Counted from the stretch's first letter, positions 1 through 6,081 are shown. The stretch: 6,647 nt of DNA from Gemmataceae bacterium (GCA_947490035.1 CANLGS010000233.1:1-6647), one strand, 5' to 3'. The notes: generated by a model from the letters alone, not told the origin. Translations and numbers: made by a program.

Positions 1-198
1 CACCTTGGCGGCGACCTTCACGGTCGGCTTGGTCGCGGGCTTGGCGGGTTGCACGGACTTCGGCGCGTCAGCGCTTTTGGCAAGTGCCTTGAGGAGGGCC
101 GGTTTGTCCATTCCGTCCCAGCCGCGAACGCCGCGACGCCGGGCCATGTCGGCCAGTTCCTTCTTGGGCCGGTCGGTCAGCGTGCCAGCAGTCTTCAT
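1..198 (-). CDS. Rho_N-domain-like protein, N-terminal part (cut by window edge)
   Basis: The gene runs leftward from an ATG at 198-196 and stays open to the window edge, giving 66 residues. Residues 7-40 read as a Rho N-terminal / SAP-like helical module: a Leu-Thr start, a KKELADMARRRG helix, a GWDGMD turn and a PALLKALAK helix. From about residue 44 the chain becomes a Lys/Pro/Ala/Val-rich linker of the sort found in nucleic-acid-binding proteins. I recall similar heads in planctomycete proteins with a DUF4912 domain, but that part would lie outside the window. A purine-rich GGGGGAG (complement of 209-215) lies about 10 nt before the ATG and supports this start. The gene is divergent from the atp operon and probably unrelated in function. 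A nucleic-acid-binding role is inferred; the full length and C-terminal domains are unseen. Confidence 0.72.
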   Translation of the reverse strand, partial: MKTAGTLTDRPKKELADMARRRGVRGWDGMDKPALLKALAKSADAPKSVQPAKPATKPTVKVAAKV

Positions 199-728
199 CG
201 TCGAGCCACTCCCCCGCGCAGCAGTGTGGCGGTTGTGGGACGGTTTGGGGGAACATCCGTGCCGGATAGCCGCGGCTCCGGGTTCCGTCCCGGCGAGGTC
301 GAGCGGTCACCGGCCGGGTATTGTACGGCCGGGAATGTCCGGGTGTTGCCCGGACGACAAACGATCATCGTGCAGAGTCTGAACGCAAAGAACGGCAAAC
401 GAACCCGCCCCGCGAACAGCGCAGTAAGCACACGCGAGCCGGGCCGTTTCTAGCAGGGCGGCAAAATAGTTCGGGCGGGAGCATTCCTCACTCGTTATTC
501 ATCTTATGGAAACGCGAGGGTGCCTGTCAATGTGATTTGATCGCCGGAACTGGTTCATCAGACTGATTTTGCTCCGATTGCAACGACGGGCGCACGTGGC
601 GACGCCCAGGAATCGCGCACCGGACCTCGGCTTCCCTCCCACAATTTCCCCGTGTGGAGCGTCGGAACGGCTTCCCGCATCCTCAAGAAATGCAGACGAT
701 CCCAGTACATTAAACGGCCTGCCGTCGC
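199..728. other. Divergent intergenic region, no convincing gene
   Basis: This stretch separates the leftward Rho_N-like gene from the rightward atp operon. Open frames exist on both strands, but none shows a family motif, a good ribosome site or a convincing composition, so I read them as chance frames in GC-rich DNA. Two short perfect inverted repeats sit side by side: CCGGCCG/CGGCCGG (310-316 and 326-332, 9-nt loop) and GTCCGGG/CCCGGAC (337-343 and 349-355, 5-nt loop). They could fold in the 5' leader of the leftward gene. No T-tract follows either hairpin, so a terminator is not supported. From about 470 to 560 the DNA is locally AT-richer, but I could not fix a promoter there. Confidence 0.5.
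310..355. repeat. Pair of adjacent short hairpins
   Basis: There are two perfect 7-bp inverted repeats separated by 4 nt. The first has a 9-nt loop (317-325) and the second a 5-nt loop (344-348). Both stems are GC-only or nearly so. They lie 112-157 nt upstream of the leftward gene's ATG, so they would be in its leader if transcription starts further right. Short GC stems also arise by chance in such DNA, so function is uncertain. Confidence 0.35.
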
Positions 729-746
729 TTGTGAAATATTTCACGA
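729..746. promoter_or_regulatory. Rex-like (or CRP-type) operator palindrome
   Basis: The site reads TTGTGAAATATTTCACGA, and its inner 14 bases (731-744) are a perfect palindrome. The known Rex operator consensus is TTGTGAA-N4-TTCACAA; this site matches 13 of its 14 specified positions, failing only at 745. Rex is a repressor that releases DNA when NADH/NAD+ rises, and ATP synthase genes are known Rex targets in some bacteria, for example streptomycetes and Desulfovibrio. The site also matches the CRP consensus TGTGA-N6-TCACA at 9 of 10 positions, so a CRP/FNR-family regulator is the main alternative. The outer T and A pairs favour Rex. It sits 8 bp before a candidate -35 box and about 75 bp before the first gene of the operon. 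Confidence 0.62.
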
Positions 747-754
747 GATGCGGA

Positions 755-782
755 TTGACTTTGCCTTCAACGCACGCACAAT
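755..782 (+). promoter_or_regulatory. Candidate sigma70-type promoter of the atp operon
   Basis: TTGACT (755-760) matches the -35 consensus at five of six positions. After a 16-bp spacer comes CACAAT (777-782), which matches the -10 consensus at four of six. A start near 788-790 would leave a leader of about 30 nt before the ATG at 820. The palindrome at 729-746 lies immediately upstream. The -10 is weak, and promoter rules for planctomycetes are poorly defined, so this is a candidate only. Confidence 0.4.
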
Positions 783-819
783 ACGCCTTCACGTCCTCCC
801 AACCTAGTGAGTGCCCCCA

Positions 820-1071
820 ATGTCGGCTGACCCGCCGTCGTCTGGGAAGCGTCTCCCAATAGGCCTTATGGTCGTTGGTTCGGAGATGGCATCGTTCACG
901 CTCCTGGGTTTGTTGTTGGACTTCGGTCTCGGCACGATGCCGGGGTTCACGATCGGACTGACGCTACTCGGCTTGTTCGTCGCTTTCTATCATCTGGTGA
1001 AGATGTCGAAGGCACTGTCGGCGAAGCCTGAACAGAAGGCGCCCGGCGAGGACCAGGGAGGCGCGCCGTGA
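820..1071 (+). CDS. atpZ: AtpZ-like accessory membrane subunit of ATP synthase
   Basis: This small membrane protein of 83 residues (from ATG 820) fits the AtpZ/AtpQ group encoded at the head of many F1Fo operons. Two hydrophobic helices are visible: roughly residues 13-34, with a GSE motif followed by LLGLLLD, and residues 41-61, ending in an FYHLVK stretch. The Gly-x-Glu in helix 1, the Asp at its end and the Gly-rich second helix are the family pattern as I know it. The tail is short, charged and Gly/Pro-rich. Proposed family roles are aid to c-ring assembly or a Mg2+/Ca2+ transporter together with AtpI; neither is shown here. An in-frame GTG at 811 would add three residues, but neither start has a strong ribosome site. 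The stop overlaps the next gene's GTG by 4 bp, so the two are probably translationally coupled. Confidence 0.8.
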   Translation: MSADPPSSGKRLPIGLMVVGSEMASFTLLGLLLDFGLGTMPGFTIGLTLLGLFVAFYHLVKMSKALSAKPEQKAPGEDQGGAP

Positions 1072-1460
1072 TTCGGCGGGCCGCGATCCTCCTGGGCGTG
1101 CCGGCCGCGTTGGTGGCGCTGGTCGCGGTCCCGCTGGGGCTGTGGCGCGGCGAATACCAGTGGCTGTGTGCCGGGGTCGCGGCGGTGCTGGTGATCCCGC
1201 CGGGGTTAGTAACGCTGATCCTCGCGGAGCGACTCGCCAAAACGTCGATCTTCGGGCCGCTGGTGGCGCTGGGTGTGGGGACGGCGGTGCGGCTCACGGT
1301 CGGCTTCGGCGGCGCGGTGATGGTGTTCCTGATTAGCAAGCCGACGTTCGACGAGCAACCGCTGGTCTACTTTGGCTGGGTGTTGGGAACGTATCTGGTG
1401 ACGCTCGCGACCGAAACGGCACTGCTGGCGGGCATGAAGCCGGTTGTGCCGAAGATGTAA
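1068..1460 (+). CDS. atpI: ATP synthase subunit I (AtpI/AtpR type)
   Basis: This hydrophobic protein of 130 residues has four likely membrane helices, about residues 5-26, 32-54, 62-89 and 99-121. A GTAVRLTVGFGG segment (71-82) puts an Arg in helix 3, and helix 4 carries an ATETALL stretch with Glu116; both fit the ATP-synthase I chain family. That family is an accessory Fo component linked to c-ring assembly and, in some species, to Mg2+ uptake. The GTG start at 1068 is supported by GGGAGG at 1056-1061, six bases upstream, and by the 4-bp GTGA overlap with the gene before it. It precedes atpB by 33 bp, the usual place for atpI. The length is normal for the family and no defect is seen. Confidence 0.8.
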   Translation: MIRRAAILLGVPAALVALVAVPLGLWRGEYQWLCAGVAAVLVIPPGLVTLILAERLAKTSIFGPLVALGVGTAVRLTVGFGGAVMVFLISKPTFDEQPLVYFGWVLGTYLVTLATETALLAGMKPVVPKM

Positions 1461-1493
1461 CGCCTTCTGAATGGCATCAGTCGAGGTGCGGCG

Positions 1494-2366
1494 ATGGCGG
1501 TTGAGAAACGCGAGATCGACCCGTTCGAGCACGTCGTTGATAGCGGGCACACACCCATCCTCGAAACCATCGGGCTGGAAATTCACGGCCTCGAAGTGGC
1601 CGGGGTGCCGCTGAAGTTCATGCTGCTGATGGCGATCTGCGCCACCACCGTCGCGCTCGGGTTGATCTGGCTCGGCAAGAAGATGGCGAGCGGCGAGCCG
1701 CCGACCGGGAAGCTCTGGAACCTGCTCGAAAGCCTGCTGTTCTTCGTCCGCGACAGGATCGCCAAGCCGGGCGTCGGCGAACACGACGCGAACCGCTACC
1801 TGCCGTACCTGACCACGCTGTTCCTGTTCATCTTCACGATGAACCTGATCGGTATGCTGCCGTTCCTCGGCTCGCCGACCGCGTCCATCATGGTGACGGG
1901 GACGCTGGCGCTCATCAGCTTCGTTGTGATCCACGCCGCCGGTTTGGAAGGCAATCACGGCGTGAAGGGTTACCTGAAGACGTTCATCCCGCCGATCCAC
2001 ATCGAGGGCGGGCCGGTGATGCAACTTCTGGGCAAGGTCATCACGGTCGGGATCGCGGCTCTGGAGTACGCGACCGCGTTCATTCGCGCCACCGTGTTGG
2101 CCGTGCGTCTTTTCGCCAATATGCTTGCCGGACACACCGTGCTGTTCATGATCCTGCTGTTCATCGCGCTCGTGACCACTGGTTCGCCGTACCAGATCGA
2201 GTTCGCGGAAGGCAAGGACTGGCTGTACTACCTCGTGGCGCCGTTCAGCGTGTTGCTCGTGACCGCGTTGAGCCTGCTCGAACTGTTCATCGCGGGGCTT
2301 CAGGCGTTCATCTTCACGTTCCTGACGGCGGTGTTCATCGGGCTGGCGAAACACCCGGCACACTAG
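1494..2366 (+). CDS. atpB: ATP synthase subunit a
   Basis: This is the stator subunit of Fo that forms the two proton half-channels against the c-ring. It has 290 residues, within the family range. Several membrane helices are evident, at about 40-60, 104-124, 131-149, 179-205, 211-229 and 246-283. The key motif is VRLFANMLAGH (204-214), with the essential Arg205 (E. coli Arg210). His214 stands where E. coli has Glu219. The C-terminal helix carries ELFIAGLQAF, with Glu263 and Gln270 at conserved positions. A hydrophilic N-terminal part (about 1-35) with FEHVVDS is usual in longer bacterial versions. The ATG is supported by GAGGT (1483-1487) six bases upstream. The gene ends 84 bp before atpE, and that gap holds a short tandem repeat. 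Confidence 0.96.
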   Translation: MAVEKREIDPFEHVVDSGHTPILETIGLEIHGLEVAGVPLKFMLLMAICATTVALGLIWLGKKMASGEPPTGKLWNLLESLLFFVRDRIAKPGVGEHDANRYLPYLTTLFLFIFTMNLIGMLPFLGSPTASIMVTGTLALISFVVIHAAGLEGNHGVKGYLKTFIPPIHIEGGPVMQLLGKVITVGIAALEYATAFIRATVLAVRLFANMLAGHTVLFMILLFIALVTTGSPYQIEFAEGKDWLYYLVAPFSVLLVTALSLLELFIAGLQAFIFTFLTAVFIGLAKHPAH

Positions 2367-2367
2367 C

Positions 2368-2402
2368 AGAAACGCGGAGTGCGGAGTTCGGAACGCGGAA
2401 CT
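2368..2402 (+). repeat. Tandem 7-bp repeat (CGGARNN) between atpB and atpE
   Basis: CGGA recurs exactly every seven bases at 2375, 2382, 2389 and 2396, giving units CGGAGTG, CGGAGTT, CGGAACG and CGGAACT. The preceding seven bases (2368-2374, AGAAACG) look like a decayed fifth unit. The array starts one base after the atpB stop codon. I recall such GCGGAGTTCGGA-type runs in intergenic DNA of planctomycetes and some other bacteria, where their reverse reading yields false peptides rich in SAFR and PHSA. Function is unknown. Confidence 0.7.
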
Positions 2403-2440
2403 GAAAACCAAAGACGACGACCCAACCAACCTTTTTCGCT

Positions 2441-2445
2441 GGAGA
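2441..2445 (+). promoter_or_regulatory. Ribosome binding site that fixes the atpE start
   Basis: GGAGA lies five bases before the ATG at 2451. It selects this start over an in-frame upstream start at 2379, which would prefix the protein with residues read from the CGGARNN repeat. The residues after ATG 2451 form a clean signal peptide, which agrees. Confidence 0.7.
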
Positions 2446-2450
2446 CGACA

Positions 2451-2744
2451 ATGCTTCTGCGCTTCCCCAACTTGCTGCTCCTCGCGTTCGTGGTGCTGCT
2501 CGCGGCGGCGACGCCCGCGCTCGCCGACAAGACCGCCGGCCCGGGCGCCGGCATCGGGATGGGCCTCGCCATCATCGGCATCGGCCTCGGCATCGGACTC
2601 ATCGGGTACGCCGCGCTCAGCGGCATCGCCCGGCAGCCGGAACAGGCCGGTGCGATCCAGGGCGCGATGTTCATCCTCGCCGGTCTGGTCGAAGGCGCCG
2701 GCATCATCGCGCTGGTTCTCTGCCTCGCGCTGATGTTCCTGTAA
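2451..2744 (+). CDS. atpE: ATP synthase subunit c, with Sec-type leader
   Basis: This is the ring-forming proteolipid that carries ions across the membrane. The precursor has 97 residues. Residues 1-25 look like a cleavable signal peptide (MLLRFPN, a Leu-rich core, then TPALA before DK), leaving a mature hairpin of about 72 residues, the usual c size. Helix 1 is Gly-rich, with alternating glycines from 32 to 52; the cytoplasmic loop is ARQPE (60-64); helix 2 holds the ion-binding Glu81 in GLVEGAGII. The Gln in helix 1 and the Ser-Thr after the Glu that mark sodium-binding rings are absent, so proton coupling is inferred. The ribosome site at 2441-2445 supports this start. The gene lies between atpB and atpF in the standard order. 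Confidence 0.95.
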   Translation: MLLRFPNLLLLAFVVLLAAATPALADKTAGPGAGIGMGLAIIGIGLGIGLIGYAALSGIARQPEQAGAIQGAMFILAGLVEGAGIIALVLCLALMFL

Positions 2745-2779
2745 GACTCACTCACCGGCCGCCGCGAGGGACTGAACCC

Positions 2780-3505
2780 ATGAAGATGGCGCACTTGAAA
2801 CTGTTCGCGCTGGCCGCGCTCTTCGCGTTCGCACCGGCGGCGCGCGCCGCGAAGGCGGAAGGCGACAAGGATCATTCGCACGACAAGCCCGAGCTCTTCG
2901 TGAAGGACGGGGACAAGTACCGCCCCGCGACCGACGACGAACTCAAGAAGGCTATGCCCGCCGGTGGACACGCCGCGCACGGCGAACCGAAGGGCGGTCT
3001 GGACTTCACCGGCATCAAGCGGTGGGACTTGGGCATCTACACGCTCGTCGTGTTCGGCCTCCTGATGTTCATTGTCGGCAAGTTCGCGTGGCCGAACATC
3101 CGCGCCGGTCTCGCCAAGCGCGAAGCGAACATCGGCGCCGTCATCGCCGACGCGAAGCGCGACCGCGAGGAGACCGCCGCGAAGCTGGCCGACGCCAACA
3201 AGCAACTGGCCGAAGCCGCCGCGAAAGCGAAGGCGATTCTTGACGAAGCCCGCAAGGACGCCGACGCATTGAAGGTCGCGGAGCGCGAGGTCGGGGTGAA
3301 GGAAGCCCAGGCGGAGCGCGAGCGGGTCCGGCGCGACCTCGACATCGAGCGCGACGCGGTCGGCAAGACGCTCCACCAGCAGGTGGTCGAACTCGCGTCG
3401 ATGATCGCGAGCAAGGCGATCCGCCAGCAGGTGACGATCGACAAGCAGAGCCAACTGGTGGACGAGTCGATCAGCGAACTGAAGGCGAACGCGAGCCGGG
3501 CGTAG
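2780..3505 (+). CDS. atpF: ATP synthase subunit b, with leader and His-rich N-terminal extension
   Basis: This is the peripheral-stalk subunit that holds the F1 head against the rotor. At 241 residues it is much longer than the roughly 156 of E. coli. Residues 1-23 look like a Sec signal peptide (KLFALAAL core, ending ARA). Residues 24-80 are a hydrophilic segment with HSH, two further His near HAAHG, and many Asp/Lys; by topology it should lie outside the cytoplasmic membrane. One helix spans about 84-103 (LGIYTLVVFGLLMFIVGKF). After this comes a long Ala/Glu/Lys/Arg coiled coil, about 108-215, ending in a segment that would contact delta. GAGGG (2766-2770) is nine bases before the ATG. A second ATG two codons on is also possible. 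The stop is followed by a long hairpin before atpH. Confidence 0.93.
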   Translation: MKMAHLKLFALAALFAFAPAARAAKAEGDKDHSHDKPELFVKDGDKYRPATDDELKKAMPAGGHAAHGEPKGGLDFTGIKRWDLGIYTLVVFGLLMFIVGKFAWPNIRAGLAKREANIGAVIADAKRDREETAAKLADANKQLAEAAAKAKAILDEARKDADALKVAEREVGVKEAQAERERVRRDLDIERDAVGKTLHQQVVELASMIASKAIRQQVTIDKQSQLVDESISELKANASRA

Positions 3506-3523
3506 CCGGGGCGGGCAACATTC

Positions 3524-3587
3524 GGTGAACCGCGACCGTGAGGGAGCGGGTGTCACCTCACCCGCTCCCTCACGGTCGCGGTTCACC
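3524..3587. repeat. Perfect 29-bp inverted repeat with 6-nt loop (atpF-atpH gap)
   Basis: The left arm is 3524-3552, the loop is TCACCT (3553-3558) and the right arm is 3559-3587; all 29 positions pair without a mismatch. The stem starts 18 bp after the atpF stop and ends 10 bp before the atpH ATG, so it fills most of the gap. Its outer end begins GGTGAACCGCGACC. No T-run follows, so it is not a classical terminator. As I recall, Gemmata-type genomes carry many dispersed copies of this motif, whose false translations include NRDREGAG. A RNA-stability, processing or REP-like role is inferred. In the transcript it would occlude the region just before the atpH ribosome site. Confidence 0.88.
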
Positions 3588-3597
3588 AGGCACACAC

Positions 3598-4206
3598 ATG
3601 GCGAGCGTCGAAACCAAGCACGAGACCGTTCTGGACGCCGGCACGACGCGGTCGCGGCTGGCGCGCGTCTACGCCGAGGCGCTGCTCGCGTCGGCGCTCA
3701 AGCAGTCGCCCGACGCGGCGGACGCGGTCGGCGCCGAACTCACCGACTTCGCGAAGGCGGTCGGCGAGAACCCCGGCCTCGGCGTGTTCCTCGGCAGCCC
3801 GATTGTCGGGAAGAAGACGCGGGCCGCGCTGCTCGCGACGGCGCTCGAAGGCCTCGCGTCGCACTCGCTGCAAGGGCTGATCGCGGTACTCGCCCGGAAC
3901 AACCGGCTGAGTCTGTTGCGCGGCGTCGCGCAGGCGTACCGGGCGCTGGTCAACGAGCGCTCCGGCCGCGTCCCGGTGAAGATCACCGCCGCGGTGCCGC
4001 TCTCGGACGAACAGAAGACCAAGCTGACCGCGAACCTCGCAGACCTCCTCAAACAGGAACCCGTGCTGGACGTGCGCGTGGACCCCGACCTGCTCGGCGG
4101 GTTGGTGATCCAGGTCGGCGACTCGGTCGTCGATACCTCCGTCCGCACCCGGCTCCAGTCACTCCGTACACTCTTGCTCGACAAGGGCGGTAGTCATGGC
4201 AACTAA
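3598..4206 (+). CDS. atpH: ATP synthase subunit delta
   Basis: Delta (the counterpart of mitochondrial OSCP) caps the F1 head and joins it to the b stalk. It has 202 residues, slightly longer than the usual 175-185 because of about 16 extra N-terminal residues. The N-terminal helical domain begins around [11 protein letters not shown] (20-30). The family signature lies near the C terminus: [20 protein letters not shown] (162-181), followed by [10 protein letters not shown] chose ATG 3598 because the upstream in-frame GTG at 3538 would translate the hairpin repeat into a Pro/Arg-rich prefix foreign to the family. The ribosome site is weak, only AGG at 3588-3590, directly at the foot of the hairpin. 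The 3' end overlaps atpA by 11 bp, which suggests coupling. Confidence 0.94.
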   Translation: MASVETKHETVLDAGTTRSRLARVYAEALLASALKQSPDAADAVGAELTDFAKAVGENPGLGVFLGSPIVGKKTRAALLATALEGLASHSLQGLIAVLARNNRLSLLRGVAQAYRALVNERSGRVPVKITAAVPLSDEQKTKLTANLADLLKQEPVLDVRVDPDLLGGLVIQVGDSVVDTSVRTRLQSLRTLLLDKGGSHGN

Positions 4207-5920
4207 GATCAGCGCCGGCGAAATCATCAGCGTCATCACGGGCCAGATCGACAACTTCGATCGCAAGGTCGAGACGCGCGCCGTCGGGCAGGTGCTCGAA
4301 GTCGGCGACGGCATCGCCCGCTGCTACGGGCTGTCCGAAGTGATGGCCGGCGAACTCGTGGACTTCCCGCAGGCCGGCATCAAGGGGTTGGCGTTCAACC
4401 TCGAAGAGAGTTCCGTCTCCGTCATCATCCTCGGCGATTACCTGAAAGTCACCGAAGGCATGGAAGTCCGCACGACGGGCGAGTTGCTGTCGGTGCCGGT
4501 CGGCGAGGCAATGATCGGCCGCGTCGTGGACCCGCTCGGCAACCCGGTTGACGGCAAGGGGCCGATCAACACCACCAAGCGGAGATTGGTGGAAAGCCCG
4601 GCGCCCGGCATCTTGGACCGGCAGCCGGTGAAGGTGCCGCTCCAAACGGGTATCAAGGCCATCGACTCGATGACCCCGGTCGGCCGCGGGCAGCGCGAAC
4701 TCATCATCGGCGACCGCAAGACCGGCAAGACGGCCATCGCCATCGACACGATCATCAACCAGAAGGAAGAGAACGTCGTCTGCGTGTACATCGCGTGCGG
4801 GCAGATGGAATCGAAGGTGCGGAGCGTGGTGTCGCGGTTGGAAGAAGCCGGCGCGATGGATTACACCATCGTCGTCGTCGCGAGCGCGGCCGACGCCGCG
4901 CCGCTCCAGTACCTCGCGCCCTACGCGGGCACCGCGATGGCTGAGTTCTTCACCTACGACCAGGGCCGCGATGCCCTCTGCGTGTACGACGACCTGTCGA
5001 AGCAGGCCGCCGCGTACCGCCAACTGTCGCTGCTGGTGCGCCGCCCTCCGGGTCGCGAGGCGTACCCCGGCGACGTGTTCTACGCGCACTCCCGCTTGCT
5101 CGAACGGTCCGCGAAGCTCGCGGAGCGGTGGGTGATCGTCGAAGGGAGTACCGACGGCGCGAACGCCGAGGCGCACTGGGGCATCAACAAGGCGGGCGCT
5201 TCGACCGAAAAGCGCGGCCCCGGCGACACCGGCATGGTGTACGTCGGACCGGGCGAAAAGGGCGGCCTCGACCAGGCCAAGCACGACGTGAAGAACTTCC
5301 CCGGCGGGAAGATCGCGAAGGTCGCCGGCAGCGGCGGTTCGCTGACCGCGCTGCCGATCATCGAGACGCTCGAAGGCGAGGTGTCCGCGTACATCCCGAC
5401 GAACGTGATCTCGATCACCGACGGCCAGATTTACCTCCAACCCGACCTGAAGAACGCCGGTGTGCTGCCCGCCGTGGACGTGGGCATCTCGGTGTCGCGC
5501 GTCGGTGGTAACGCCCAGATTGGCGCGATGAAGCACAAGACCGTCGCCGGCGGTCTGAAACTCGCGCTCGCGCAGTTCCGCGAACTCGAAGCGTTCGCGC
5601 AGCTCGGCACCGAACTCGACCCCGCGACGCAGCGTCAGTTGGATCGCGGTATCGTGATGGTCGAGATTCTGAAGCAGGGCCAATACAAGCCGATGAACGT
5701 GATCGACCAGATCATGATTATCTACGCCGGCAACAGCGGCGGCCTGGACAAGGTGAAGAAGAACGAGGTCCGCGCGTGGGAGGATCAGTTCCTCAAGTTC
5801 ATGAAGGAACAGAAGCCGGAAGTGCGGGCGCTGCTCGCGAAGGAAAAGAAGATGACCGACGAGGTCATCGCGGCGCTGAACGCCGCGATCAAGGACTTCC
5901 AGCCGCAGTTCAAGGCGTAG
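4196..5920 (+). CDS. atpA: ATP synthase subunit alpha, with a central insertion
   Basis: Alpha alternates with beta in the F1 hexamer and supplies the catalytic arginine. It has 574 residues against 513 in E. coli. The beta-barrel domain covers about 1-95. The P-loop is GDRKTGKT (172-179), with Lys175 where most alphas have Gln. The core includes [13 protein letters not shown] (264-276), [15 protein letters not shown] (279-293) and [14 protein letters not shown] (299-312). About 65 Gly- and charge-rich residues (roughly 313-378) then precede [11 protein letters not shown] (381-391), where other alphas have only about 6-15. [14 protein letters not shown] (401-414) and [10 protein letters not shown] (432-441) follow, with Arg435 as the catalytic Arg (E. 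coli Arg376). The C-terminal helical domain looks intact. Reading frame and codon use stay even through the insertion, so it is not a frameshift. Confidence 0.96.
   Translation: MATKISAGEIISVITGQIDNFDRKVETRAVGQVLEVGDGIARCYGLSEVMAGELVDFPQAGIKGLAFNLEESSVSVIILGDYLKVTEGMEVRTTGELLSVPVGEAMIGRVVDPLGNPVDGKGPINTTKRRLVESPAPGILDRQPVKVPLQTGIKAIDSMTPVGRGQRELIIGDRKTGKTAIAIDTIINQKEENVVCVYIACGQMESKVRSVVSRLEEAGAMDYTIVVVASAADAAPLQYLAPYAGTAMAEFFTYDQGRDALCVYDDLSKQAAAYRQLSLLVRRPPGREAYPGDVFYAHSRLLERSAKLAERWVIVEGSTDGANAEAHWGINKAGASTEKRGPGDTGMVYVGPGEKGGLDQAKHDVKNFPGGKIAKVAGSGGSLTALPIIETLEGEVSAYIPTNVISITDGQIYLQPDLKNAGVLPAVDVGISVSRVGGNAQIGAMKHKTVAGGLKLALAQFRELEAFAQLGTELDPATQRQLDRGIVMVEILKQGQYKPMNVIDQIMIIYAGNSGGLDKVKKNEVRAWEDQFLKFMKEQKPEVRALLAKEKKMTDEVIAALNAAIKDFQPQFKA
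5135..5330 (+). other. In-frame insertion within alpha (about residues 314-378)
   Basis: The spacing from the P-loop Lys to the catalytic Arg is 257 residues here (Lys178 to Arg435) against 201 in E. coli (Lys175 to Arg376), a net gain of 56. The extra segment includes [28 protein letters not shown] and [14 protein letters not shown]. It is rich in Gly, Lys and Asp, with no membrane helix or cysteine. It falls at a variable loop of the alpha nucleotide-binding domain and is probably a surface elaboration. I think other planctomycetes have insertions here, but I cannot verify that. Confidence 0.75.
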
Positions 5921-5957
5921 GCATTGGTGTGATGCTAGGCACACAGGGCGTCGCGTC

Positions 5958-6081
5958 GCACAGGGCTTCCGCCCTGTGCTACGAACGGCGACCCCTCCGG
6001 GGTGCAAAGACAAATACAGTTGCACTGGTTTTCCGCCCCGGATGGGGCCGGCGTTTGTAGCACAGGGCGGAAGCCCTGTGC
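5958..6081. repeat. 124-bp nested palindromic element (MITE- or REP-like), atpA-atpG gap
   Basis: The outer arms, 5958-5987 and 6052-6081, are 30-bp inverted repeats with one mismatch (5984 against 6055). Each arm is itself a perfect hairpin: GCACAGGGC-TTCC-GCCCTGTGC at 5958-5979 and its mirror at 6060-6081. Inside, 5989-6004 and about 6035-6050 again resemble each other as reverse complements around CCCC...CCGGGG blocks, so nearly the whole unit is a palindrome centred near 6019. I see no transposase and no clear target duplication. A partial CACAGGGC at 5942-5949 may be a remnant of a second copy. As I recall, CACAGGG-type hairpins of this kind are dispersed in planctomycete genomes. No T-tract is present, so it is not an intrinsic terminator. 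Confidence 0.8.

Noticed and set aside
5..453. Rightward frames of 125 and 134 codons at the left end
   Set aside because: They overlap the leftward gene, whose Rho_N-like sequence is recognisable, and they show Arg/Ser/Pro-rich chance composition.
499..862. Small frames on both strands before the operon, each including the palindrome at 729-746
   Set aside because: They have no ribosome site, family motif or coding-like composition, and the rightward one runs into the atpZ-like gene.
820..2744. N-type (sodium) ATPase operon
   Set aside because: The small genes at the head resemble atpQ/atpR, but atpH is present, atpD and atpC do not lead the operon, and the c-subunit lacks sodium ligands.
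3524..3587. Intrinsic terminator after atpF
   Set aside because: The stem is strong but no T-run follows and the operon continues, so termination here is unlikely.
1206..3595. Two roughly 400-codon - strand frames opposite atpI-atpB and atpE-atpF
   Set aside because: Both are shadows of well-identified subunits. Parts of them translate the CGGARNN repeat and the 29-bp hairpin, giving false SAFR- and NRDREGAG-type peptides.
3538..3597. N-terminally extended atpH from GTG 3538
   Set aside because: The extra 20 residues are a translation of the hairpin repeat and are unlike delta subunits; ATG 3598 is the better start.
5958..6081. CRISPR array or tandem repeat
   Set aside because: There are only two copies, in inverted order, with one spacer; the arrangement is palindromic rather than direct.
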